Below are positions 45,061-56,900 of a stretch of 64,000 nt of DNA, piece after piece. This stretch comes from Ctena decussata (taxonomy: Eukaryota > Mollusca > Bivalvia > Lucinida > Lucinidae): assembly GCA_963989385.1 (NCBI GenBank), contig OZ022499.1, positions 36,394,866-36,458,865 on the forward strand. The letters run 5' to 3'. A program made the translations under genes and the position numbers. How positions within the stretch are numbered: the first letter of the stretch is position 1; the number at the start of each line of letters is the position of its first letter. The notes beneath the pieces are model-generated. The model made no database searches, was not told the origin of the DNA, and saw only the letters and a program-made list of their open reading frames with translations.

Positions 45061-46993
45061 AGATTCAATATACGCCAACCAAAATTGATTGGGTGCACTA
45101 AACCCTAGAGTAAAGAAAAAAATCAAATTCATGTATTAAGTAAGGCCAAAGAAAAAAAAAGATATACATGTGTGTTTCAGGTTTCCTCAGAAAAATTGCC
45201 CTGGGTCGGTAGGTAAATTTTTTTCTTATTAGATTTTTTTTACCGACACTTCGCCTGAAAAGACAAAGAACTAAGTCAATACCTAACAATAATAAGCAGG
45301 GTTGTCCTTAGACACAGGCCTGTTGAGGAGAAGCACCTGGTTTATGCCTCGACTAGTGTATATACCTTGATCAAAGTACAAAAAAAACATGCAGAAATGA
45401 AAGATTTTAATTATTTCCCATTTGGTGTAGAGCTGCAAAATATGTTGTCTCAGTTTTGTTCCTGTAATTAAAAATAGCTTGGCTGTGAACTTGAAAATAA
45501 GTTTGACCATTGTAAATTTTTTCAATTTTTTGCAGCACTTGGTTGTATCTTTTTTCAAGTGCAGTGTTTCCCACCCCCCTGGTTGGATGGATGTTGGAAA
45601 TTTGCAATTGCTGTACCTCAAAGAAATGTTTATTCTGTTTAAGCCCTTCTGTGTGAGGGGATGGGGGTGGGAGATAGGTGCAGTTCCCACAAGATTTCAA
45701 ACTCTTTATTTATTTTGTTGGATGGGTGTTGGAATGCAAATTTGATGTGCCTTAAACAGTCATCGCGAAACCCTCTGAAGAATTGCAGGACCACTGTCAG
45801 ACAGTCTCAAAATTTTTGCAGGACAGAACAGAAATTTGCAGGACAGAAAAACGAACATTCGAGCCAACAGAAAATTTAGTCATACAAATAAGAAACGCTT
45901 GTAATTACTTAAAATGCTGCTTCATTTTAAATTAAAATTCTCATTAAATCATCCATTCTCTACTTCATTTTGATTTAAATCCCATTTAATTATATTAATG
46001 CTCTGCTGTATCTTATGTCCATCTACGCATAGGTAGGGATAAACTCCAAAGCTTTTTCAAAAGCTAAACTTGTTACAGAAAATTGTTGTCATTATTTCCC
46101 TTGGTTCGGCCTTGTACGATTCATGAAGTTCGGCTATATTAAATTCGCTACCAGTCTATCTATCGAGCAGCAAAATACAGTAAAAGTAAGAAGAAAAATA
46201 ACCTGGCGCAGCAGTTATTAAACAGATGATATGGATAAATAGTTTTAAAGTTCATTTCATTTTAGCCCAGTCATCGGAATTGAAATAAAAATTGGAGATG
46301 AGATCGATATACATTCCGAGACCAAAATCAACCGTTGCGAACACTCTTTGGGCCGAAAACTGTAACGCTCGAAACAATTGGTTGTATATAAATAGTAAAG
46401 CATATACTGACCAATCAGATGTCACTAAATGTATAAGCACTGTTGTAAATAAGAAATGGCGAAACTTTCGTTTTTGTTTCGTCCAAAAGAGGACTTTTCC
46501 GACAATAGATTTTATTTTACCGAGTTGGAGAATGCCAACTTTTGTCAGTGTCGGACAGTGGGACCGGCGCCCTGGCGAAAATCGCGGGACATTTTCCAAA
46601 TTTGCCGGTTTTGTCCGCGACAGATCGACGGTTTTCGTGAAGACTGCTTAAATGAAATGTTTACAACGCCATCTTCACCTGACTGATAATGTTTTGAAAG
46701 CAGCAAGTCAGAAACAAAATAGAAAGTAGAAGTCGTCAATCCCAAGTTCTTGCTTTGTGCCTTTCTGTTTTGATTGTCTTCAATTTGCCTTTGTCAAGTG
46801 GTAGATGATATTATAGATAAGATCCCAAGTGCTTCAATTGTTTGCAAAATGCAAGAAGCACATTGGCACCCTCAAAGTTTGTGCATTTGTTGAGGTTTAG
46901 GAAGGAGGCCATGACCTTTTGATGACAAAGCATGTTTTCTTTCAAACGCTTGAAATGCTATTGAATTGCTATAGTAAAGCGTCTCGCCAATTA
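45061..46993. other. Intergenic sequence upstream of the BTB-Kelch gene
   Basis: Mostly unrecognised AT-rich DNA. A less AT-rich patch (46450-46690) contains the frame MAKLSFLFRPKEDFSDNRFY..., described separately. It may include the promoter of the downstream gene, but no signal settles that. Confidence 0.3.
46456..46686 (+). other. Unrecognised 76-codon reading frame
   Basis: It starts AAGAAATGGCGAAACTTTCG (good start context) and encodes a Cys-containing, charged peptide (ENANFCQC, FQICRFCPRQ) with a CxC and a CxxC. No family is recognised. It could be a degenerate gene fragment; a promoter-region artefact is equally likely. Confidence 0.2.
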
Positions 46994-46999
46994 AGACCG

Positions 47000-47145
47000 C
47001 AGTCTTCACGAAACTCCGTCTGACCGCCTGACATGTCTGGTAAAAATTCGTTCGGTCTGGTAAAAATATTCAGAATTTTCAAGTACATTTTAATAATTTT
47101 ACCAGATTCGGTCTGGTAAACTCTCACAGACTTTCATGAACTCTG
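47000..47145. mobile_element. 146-bp CAG-ended MITE, second copy
   Basis: Same length and ends as 4816-4961 (CAGTCTTCACGAAACTCCG... ...TTTCATGAACTCTG). Flanks AGACCG (46994-46999) and AGATCG (47146-47151) match at 5 of 6 bases. Confidence 0.8.
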
Positions 47146-47644
47146 AGATCGGACTGGTTGCGGAAAACCAAAATAGACGGTCCACAATGGCCAGCAATAA
47201 CTTCCATGGACAAATATTATCCGAATCAGTTTTTTTTATTTTCTCAAACTCCGAAAAAACTTTTGACTCGGCGTTTTTTGGTCCGGATTGGTCGGGAAAC
47301 CTGAAACAAACAACTTTTTTCACTTGGCCTAATTTACCAAGAATATCGGCTGCAAGAAAGAATGGGTATTTGTAATAACTTGCAGTTGTTCATATTTGAG
47401 ACATTATGGGGGGGGAGGGGGGTTCGACTTTGTAGTGGGATTCTAGCTGGGGATTGAATCCTACCTTAAAAGACCAGTTAAAAACTCTTCAGTTCAGTTC
47501 AGTTCAATTCTCTTATCGACGTTATCCAAGTAGCTCAACGGTACGTAACCATAGTTGCACACACTTGGCGCCGTGTGTCTGTCCAACTTAAAAACTCTCC
47601 CGATCATTATGTGGTGCATTGATATCAAAGTTCAATTATTTTTG

Positions 47645-47725
47645 TTTACATTTAAGTTCAATTATATATAATATAATATTTACCGATATAATTATATTAT
47701 ATATTATTGAACTTAAATGTAAATG
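47645..47725. repeat. AT-rich palindrome upstream of the BTB-Kelch start
   Basis: TTTACATTTAAGTTCAATTA and its inverted copy TTATTGAACTTAAATGTAAA flank an ATATAATATAAT core and a ~10-base spacer. It lies about 50 bp before the acceptor of the first coding exon. Confidence 0.65.
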
Positions 47726-47846
47726 TAAAACTTTGATAAATAAAGTTAAGTTCAATTATTTTGAATTTTCAGGTCTATATGACATGGATGAATAAAATAA
47801 AATAAAACATTGAAAGTAGCATACTGGTACCAGTGAAGTAGACATA

Positions 47847-47975
47847 ATGGATGTTCCTTTTGCACGACAGATGGGCAACAAGGCAGCCTATGCTTTAAAG
47901 TTACAGGAGCATTTATATGATCAGCTACAATCCCAGTCAGAATTTTGTGATGTGACCTTAGAGTTCGGAGATACT
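47847..47975 (+). CDS. BTB-Kelch gene, coding exon 1
   Basis: The start ATAATGGATGTTCC is the first in-frame ATG after an acceptor (GAATTTTCAG, 47763-47772), so a separate 5' UTR exon is likely upstream. It ends GGAGATACT|GTAAGT; 43 codons, phase 0. A short upstream frame (ATGGATGAATAA at 47784) precedes the start. Confidence 0.85.
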
Positions 47976-50900
47976 GTAAGTCAGTCTATGTCAAAATACC
48001 GTATAATGGGAAATTTTTGTGTCGCTTAATTTTCGCGGAATTTCGCGATCTGCGAAAATTTAACTCTGCAAAATCTTTTCCTAGTTTTAACAAAATAGTA
48101 ATGGGAAATTTGAATCGTCCAAACATATGGTTTGAGGTGTTCTAAGCACTCCACAATGGCTTAAATATAAGTACCTATAGAGCTATTATTTTCTGTGCAA
48201 TTATGTTACATGTAGCTGGTAATTAGCAGGTAATTACAATTTGAATAAGCTGTCACTTTTTTCGCTTGATTAACGACCACTTGTACATGATTATGCAAGT
48301 ACAATTGAATTACATGATTTAACTGTCTGTGAGTTCTCTTTACTTTTATCCAGAACAATAGCCATTCTATCAATTGCTCTCATATTTCAGCTGACTGCTT
48401 CTGTGTACTAAACATTGAATTGATTTGTACAAATGTCTATCTTATGTTGTTTTTTTTTTGTGAAAAAAAAGGATGGGTATCCTCCCAAACCCAAAAGGAG
48501 CCGATTCTATCAAAAGGAATGTGTTCATAACAAAGTGATTACAGTTTCTTTACGTTTCTCTCTCCTGCTCGTTTTTTTTTTTTTTTTTTTTTTGATTGAT
48601 TGGTTTGATGCTTAACGTCCACGGTAAACAGCTATCATAGTATGGTCATGTCGGGACGGTCAGTTAACCTAACCACACTATTCCTGGGCAGGCTTAGACC
48701 TCCTAAGTGGTTAACCAGTACTAAGTGCACATACTTTCACCAGTAACTGACAACTGCCACTTCTTGAATTAGGGGAAGGAGAAACGAAAGTATGTGGCCA
48801 GACCGGGTTTCAAACCCAGGACCTCTGACTTATGAGTCAGGTGGCCTACCGATTGCCCTACACGGCCCGGCTCTGCTCGGTCTTGATTTTTCAGTCAAGC
48901 CAATATTTTATACGACAAATACAATTTTTATTTTCGTGCATATTCACATCCACGAAAATTAAAAACCGCGAAAAATTAATCTTCATGATTTTGGGGCAAA
49001 TCCGTGAAAATTTGGCGACGCGAAAATTTTCCATTATGCGGTATATAAATGTATGTTTCTTATTACATGATGAAAAGAAAATAGACTACATGTACATATA
49101 CCATATTTTTCTGCAATAAGATGGTGGTTTTCCCATCGAAACAGTCCCAAAAATCTAGATTCCTTAACAAGACAAATCTAGATTTGTCTTATAAGACAGA
49201 TCTCTGTCTTATTAAAGATCTAGATTTTTTGGGATTGTTTAGGAAGGAAAAATGGAATTTCATAAGACTGATTTACGTACTTGCGGTAATTTTGAACTGA
49301 TAACTCCCATCTTATGACCAAAATTACTGCAAATATGTAAGTCATTATTGTGTAATTCAGCAAAAAAAAATGTTCTTTTTACTCTTCCAAAAGGATCTCA
49401 AAGATCTAGATTCATCAAACAAGACAGGTCTAGATCTATGAAATTGGTTTGGAAGGAGAAACTGTTCCCATTGTTTGTTTTGTAACTAGAGAAATAGACT
49501 ATTTGAGAGACTTTTGACATTACTTAACATGCTTAAGATTTGAAATTTTACTCTTCAACATTCCTCGTGCTTCATCAAGAATTTTAGGGATGACTTCTAG
49601 CTTCTTCATCCGATGAACGTTGAAAAATAGGACTTCAGTTCGTATTAAACATGTATTTACACTTTATGCCGTATTTGCTTCAAATAACACAATGCAAAAT
49701 TATTGATACAGTAAAGGCCATGTTTTGTCTTGATGTCAAACAGCTGTAACCATAGCTGGACATCAGTCAACATCAAATTGATCAGTTACCACTATGTCAG
49801 TTGCAACGTCACAGAAGACAAGCAACTATCATTCATGAGCAGATAAAGACAGTTGCTAGCGATAGGTTCAATTCAGTAAAGTCAACAGCCAATATAAATA
49901 TTGTTACTGGCTTATATACATCATAAAGGCCACATGATACATGTGTATCAGTTTTTTAGGGATCCAGAAATATGTGCAGTCTGAATTAGAGTCTTTGCAT
50001 AAAGTTTATGATACAGGGCTTGAAAATTACTGAAAGCCTTACTTGGCTTGTATCATCAATTTGTGAAATGATATGGTGAACATGACAACTTACAGTTGGC
50101 AAATTCTAAATTTTCACTCATCCTGCAGCATGAGGCACTTGTAAATGAGAGATGACAAGTGTATTTTTCTTGCCCTGTGATACAGTGAAATAGACTCAAA
50201 ACAGACTACACCTATAATATGAGCTTACATGGATTTCTCGTACTAATCCTCTGTTATGTAATTCACAGGAGATGAAAGCCCATTGGTGTGTTCTGGTGTC
50301 ATGTCCATATTTCCAGTCATTGTATGATAGTGGGATGACAGAGAAGAGGGAAGGTGGGTATGATCAGGGGAAGTTAGCTACTTGTTAGATAAATAGGTAG
50401 AGTTTCAGGGGAAGCAACTCTATCATTTTTAGCGCGCCTTTGCAAATGCAAAGGAGAGCTTAAGCAATACCCCCGGCGTCGTAGTCCGAGTATCCGTTAG
50501 CGTTAGCGTGGGTGTCCGCGTCAGTGTCCTCAACCGTGATCAGGTTAACCCAATGTTAACTATTGTGTTTAACTCGATGTTTAACTCTGTATCTTACAAA
50601 CTACAGTAGCTACAGTCATCATATTTGGTACATATATACATCTATATGGCTGCAGCAGCAGCATCACTTAATTGTGTGTCCTTGACCTATATGTCACGGT
50701 TGACTGACTTTGCTGTTTGGCCCTGTTTTTAAGGAAACTTTTTTTAGCTCACCTGAGCCAGAGGCTCCGGGGGAGCTTATAGGATGGTAAGGCTCCGGCG
50801 TCCGGCGTCCGTCCATCGTCCGTCCGTCCACAATTTCAAACGACTTCTCCTCTGAAACCGCTGGGCCGATTGTAACCAAATTTCATATAGAGCCTCCTGG

Positions 50901-53900
50901 GACCTTAGGAACGAAAAATTGTTCAAACGGTCCTGGTCACATGACCAACATGGCCGCCATGCCCATATATGGTAAAAACCTGAAAAAATCTTCTTCTCCA
51001 GAACCAATAGGTCGTTGGTCTTGAAACTTGGTATGTAGCATCGGGTACACGAGTACTACCAAGATTGTTCAAATTATGACCTTGGGTTGACCTTCACCTT
51101 TTTTACGGTAAGGTCAAATTTGCTTACTCATGCTTTTATATGGCAAAATGCTGCAACATAAGATATCTTGGAAACTGTTGAAGATTTTGGCCTAAAAATT
51201 GGTACATACAGTCATCTTAATGACTACATGAAGATTTATGAGTACAAGAGGTCAAGGTCATTCTTTGGCCTTTGACCCAGAACTCTCATATTTTGACAAT
51301 ATCGAACAATCTCCTCAAAAACCACTAGGCCAATTGTAACCAAATTTCATATAGTTTCTCCAGGGGTTAAGGGAATGAAAATTTATGCATACGGTCCAGG
51401 TCACATGACCAGCATGGCCACCACGCCCATATATGGTAAAAACCTTTAAAAATGTTCTTCTCCAGAACCAGTAGACCGATGGCCTTGAAACTCGGTATGT
51501 AGCCATGGGTACTCAAGTACTATCAAGATTGTTCAAATTATGACCCTTGGTTGACCTTGACCTTTTTTACGGCAAGGTCAAATATGGGAAAATGCTAGAA
51601 CATGAGATTTCATGGTAAGTTTTGAAGATTTTGGCCTTAAAAATTGGTACATACAGTCATCTTAATGACTACATGAAGATTTATGAGTACAAGAGGTCAA
51701 GGTCATTCTTTGGCCTTTGACCCAGAACTCTCATATTTTGACAATATCAAACAATCTCCTCAAAAACCACTTGGTCAATTGTAACCAAATTTCATATAGT
51801 TCCTCCAGGGGTTGAGGGAATGAAAATTTGTGCATACGGTCCAGGTCACATGACCAACATGGCCACCATGCCCATATATGGTAAATACCTTTAAAAATGT
51901 TCTTCTCCAGAACCAGTAGACCGATGGCCTTGAAACTCGGTATGTAGCATTGGGTACTCAAGTACTATCAAGATTGTTCAAATTATGACCCTGCATTGAC
52001 CTTGACCATTTTTACGGCAAGGTCAAATATGGGAAAATGCTAGAACATGAGATTTCATGGTAAGTTTTGAAGATTTTGGCCTAAAAATTGGTACATAGAA
52101 TCATCTTAATGAGTACATGAAGATTTTTGAGTACAAGAGGTCAAGGTCATTCTTTGACCTTTGACCCAGAAATCTCAAATTTTGACAATTTCAAACAATC
52201 TGCTCTAAAACCACTGGGCCAATTGAAACCAAATTTCATATAGAGCCTCGAGGGGTTGATGGAATGAAAATATTTGCTAACGGTCCTGGACACATGACCA
52301 ACATGGCCGCCACGCCCATATATGGTAAATACCTTTAAAAATCTTCTTCTCCAGAACCAATTAAACGATGGCCTTGAGACTTTGTAAGTAGCATTGGGTA
52401 CTTGAGTACTATCAAGATTGTTCAAATTATGACCTTGTGTTGACCTTGACCTTTTGCAGCAAGGTCAAATATGGGAATATGGTAGAACATGAGATTTCAT
52501 GGAAAGTTTTGAAGATTTTGACCTAAAAAATTGGTATATACAGTTGTCTTAATGAGTTCATGAAGAATTATGAGTACAAGAGGTCAAGGTCATTTTTTTA
52601 CCTTTGATCCAGATTGCTCATATTTTGACATTTTCAACCATTTCCTCAAAAGCCAAAGGGCCAATTGTGAACACATTTCATATAGAGCCTCCAGGGGTTG
52701 ATTGAATGAAAATTTGTTCAAACGGTCCAGGTCACATGACCAACTTGGCCGCCATTACCACTTACGGGATAAATCTTTAATATTTTTCTTCCCCAGAACC
52801 AATACACCTATGGCCCTGAAACTTGGTAACTAGCATGGAGTACTAGAGTACCACCAAGACTGTTCAAATGGTGACCTTGGGTTTACCTTGACCTTTTTTG
52901 CGGCATGGTCAAATATGGGAAAATGCTAGAACATAAGATTTCATGGAAAGTTTTCGAGATTTTGGCCTAAAAATGGTATATATGGTTGTCTAATGAGTAC
53001 ATGAAGATTTATGAGTACAAGTGGTCGTGGTCATTCTTTGAATTTTGACCCAAAACTCATATTTTGACAATTTCAGACATGATAAGTATAAGCCACCTTG
53101 CCAATTGTTCAGGTGAGCGATTCAGGGCCTCATGGCCCTCTTGTTTAGTTTTCATAATACCTTTGACACAAGAGACTTGATGCTTGGTCAAATAGCATAT
53201 CCCTATAATTGCAGCAGCTGCAAAGCTTCCATGCTGACTCCTGTGTCCTTGACCTTTATTCACGGTCTGCTGATTTTGCCTTTTATCTCTAGCACTATTT
53301 GATGAATTAATATTATACCTGGCATAGTGGATCAGTCTGACATTGCGAATGACCTCATACTATTTATAGATCACTATCACCTCCCTACCCTACCCTTTCA
53401 TCCATTCACCATCATATCCACAAGTATGAGTAAGAATCCTTGTCCAGGGTGGGTCAAGAGGTCAATATCTAGGATGATCTTGATGTTAAAGTTTTTGGTT
53501 AAAGTTTAAGGCTCGTACCTCCAAACTCATTCGAGGTACCTGCTTCGTATTTGGTCAGGACCTTCCCTGGAGCATTGGATTGCAGCAGCAGCAAAGCATC
53601 CATGCAGACTCTTGTGTCCTTGACCTTTATTCATGGTTGAGTGATTTTGCCTTATACCTTTGGCACTATTTAATAAATATGCAATATGAATATATGCATT
53701 TCTCTTCGAGCTCATAACTTCAATACCTTTTATGCTACAAAGTTTAAATGCAGTATGATACTTACCCGAGACCAGGCTTTGACAACTGGTTTAGGCTAGG
53801 GGTGAGGTTATGGGGTTGGGCCAATGGAAACATGAGAAGTCTGCAAAGGGTAAGGAGGTGTCATCAGACCGACTTAGTACTGGGTAAAGGTGGTGTGAAA

Positions 53901-56900
53901 ACCCATACTATGAACCACCCTTTGTCACCATGAGGCATGGTATTTGCACCAAGCACTCAAGTGCTAGTAAGTTTCAGCAAAGAATAGGCTTGGGTTGATC
54001 TTGATTTTTTTTCAGCAAGTTTAAATCTGCTTCCAGGTGCTTTTATATGTCAAAATGTATAACATATGATTTCTTGTAAATTGTTGAAGACTTTGCTGTG
54101 TATATATAAAGTCAGTTGAATGAGTACATGAAGATTTTTATGCCCCCACATCATATGATGCCGGGGGCATATAGTGTTCGGGCTGTGCATACGTACATAC
54201 GTCTGTCTGTACGTATGTGATCCTGTTAGACTCCGGTTAAGATTTTTGTAAGAGGTAGATTTCAGGGTTCCTATTATCATGATAATTGTAGCTTCTTGAA
54301 ATTTTGAATGAGGATTTATATCTATAAGTACAACATGAATACACAAGAATCGGTGTGTGATGATCCATATATATCATGGTCCACTGACCTTCTACTTTGG
54401 CCTTTCAGTGACTCTTAAACTGTATAAAGGGATGCAGTTTGTGTGACATTTCAAACTTCGTGCGGAACGCTTGGCCTATGGCCTTTTACATTATACAAGT
54501 ATGCTTCTATGAACCTAGTTATACTACAAGTGCCAGTACCTTAATCAAGACACCATCTTATTCAAAGCACTAGGCGGGGGCATCTGTGTACTGTGGACAC
54601 ATTTCTAGTTAAGTACCAAAGGTCAAGGTAATTCTTTGACTTGTGACCAAGGTCACTCATATTTAGGAACAAGTTTGTGAACTGAATATATGAAGAAGCC
54701 CAATAGCTTGAATAGTTACATTTGGATACAGTTACTAACCAAGTTGCAGATTATCTGATTTACCCTTCATAATGACTCAATTCCGACTTCAGCATTCTGG
54801 ATGGTTGAGGGGCATAAAGTTTTACCAACAACTTTGTCTAGTTTCAGGGGGAAACAACTTTCAAGGTTAAAATAATGGCTTCCATGTTATGAGAGCCTTC
54901 ATTCAAAATGGTGTACTCTTGTGAGAAAGAATTTGCTCCCATAGGAGAACTTTCCCATATGACTCAGGGACATAGCTATGGACAATTTACGATATACATG
55001 ATCATGTTTTATGCTCTTTATGGGGAAGTTTCAGTGTTTAGCCCCTAAGTTTTCAGATTGTCATATGCTTTGGCAATTAGTACTGAAATTTTATCTGAGT
55101 TATAAAACTTCAGCATGCAAATATGCAAGTGCATGTTGAAATTTTGTCAATTTGACAAAATTTCAATATGCACCTGCATATTTGTGTAAAGGCAGCTGCC
55201 ATTGTGACTAGACTACCGGTGAGAAGGGAGGTATACATGAAAATGTTAGAGTTGCTTCCCCTGAAACATATAATTATCCATTCGCTGTTTGTGTAAAGGC
55301 AGCTGCCATTGTGACTAGACTACCGGTGAGAAGGGAGGTATACATGAAAATGTTAGAGTTGCTTCCCCTGAAACATATAATTATCCATTCGCTTTTACTT
55401 TTCTGTCTTCTAGGTAAGATCAGAATCAGTGTGGGAAAACCTGCAGCAGTAAGATCAGCCATTTCCTTCCTGTACAATGGTATCTTAGAAGTGAAATATG
55501 AGACAGTCAAAGAACTGCTGGAAGTAGCAGACTATTTCCAAATTGAAGACCTCAAAAAGGCTTGTTCTGACTATCTGGCTTCAGTTGAAGTGAACGTTGA
55601 AAATTGCATCAGTTTGAGTTTATTAGCTAGTTTATATGACCTTGACATTTATGGAAAAGTGTATGATTATGTCAGAGGTCACCTTCCAGAGGTCATGCAA
55701 CAAGAAGAGACCTTGAGTTTAACAGCAGAATCCATAATAGGGATGTTGAATGATAGGGCATTAAATTATGTTTCAATGGAAGATTTCTTCAGATTTATTG
55801 TAAAATGGGTAGAACATGACCAGGGGGTGAGGGAGAAGTATTTTAGTGAAATGTTTTGTGCATTAGATTTAAGAAAAGTATCAAAGGAGTTCCTAGATAA
55901 GACTGTGGAGACATACTCCCTGGTTAGCAAATCAGATGAGTGCACTGTTCATCTACTGAATTTCAAAATGAAGCTCATGGCTGGATTGCTCGCTCATGAT
56001 GATAATCGGGATGTAATTCTACTTGTTGGGGGTTGTGGACAAGGGCAATATTTTCACACATTCTTACCATTCTTCCCATTGTCTGATGTGATTTCTGTCA
56101 ATAATGTTTATGGGTATATTGTGCAGGAAGATAGATGGACTGAGTTAGCTCCCCTTCCATATCAAATGAGGCGCCCTCTTGTGACATACGACAAAGAGAC
56201 AAATTGTTTGTATGTTTATGATCAAAGCTCCGGTGGACCAATTGAGAATGATGTCATTCTTTTATTCAAGTTCAGTGTGTTAGAGAAGAGCTGGACTAGC
56301 GTCAGAGTTGCTAGCGAGATCCTGTGTGAGGATCTAACAGTTCATAGCATAGAGTTCTGTAATGGAAGATTGTATATAGTTGCTTCGGGAAGGTTTGCTG
56401 ATGACTGTGCTACTCATGCTGCACATATAGAATGGCAGGCTTGTGTGCTGCAGGTCAGTGAAGATATGTCCCGTTGTGACTTAAAATGTAAACTTTTCCA
56501 ACGGAACAATAAAACGGTGATCGGTGTGTGCACTGTTGACGATAAATACCTGTGCGTGATAGGATGGAAATGTCCTTCAAAAGGTTCTGGAAAGTCACGT
56601 AATGGAAAGATGGCAAGGTTTATATATTTAGATGCCAGAACGGGTAGAAAAACTGATATGTCTAAGGGAGCTTTCTATGAGCCTCTCATGTTTGCTGTGA
56701 GAGGAGAATTGTATTTTGCTAAGCCAGGTTGTTACAGAGTACGCAAGTTCAATTTCAATACACGGAAGTGGATAACATTAAAGGAACTCTATCTTCCCCA
56801 TCCTAAAGAGGAACCAGGAAGAACAGACTATATTTACACAGCTTACAAGGATCGTTTCTTTATTTTCGGTGGCAAAAGTCCGGCAACAAAGAAACAAATT

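Noticed and set aside
45283..45745. Overlapping frames on both strands (135, 97 and 88 codons)
   Set aside because: No recognisable motif; mutually antisense frames in AT-rich sequence are expected by chance.
48797..48870. tRNA-Met gene on the minus strand
   Set aside because: The acceptor stem does not close, and the sequence continues into a SINE body with an A tail.
50694..52425. Set of similar minus-strand frames (FWRRTFLKVFTIYGRGGHAG and variants)
   Set aside because: They recur once per ~445-bp repeat unit with frame-breaking differences, so they are repeat by-products rather than a protein family.
55311..55413. Start of the BTB-Kelch protein at 55311 in an unspliced frame
   Set aside because: This stretch is the second copy of a 107-bp intronic duplication; the acceptor at 55413 joins in phase to exons that complete the BTB domain.
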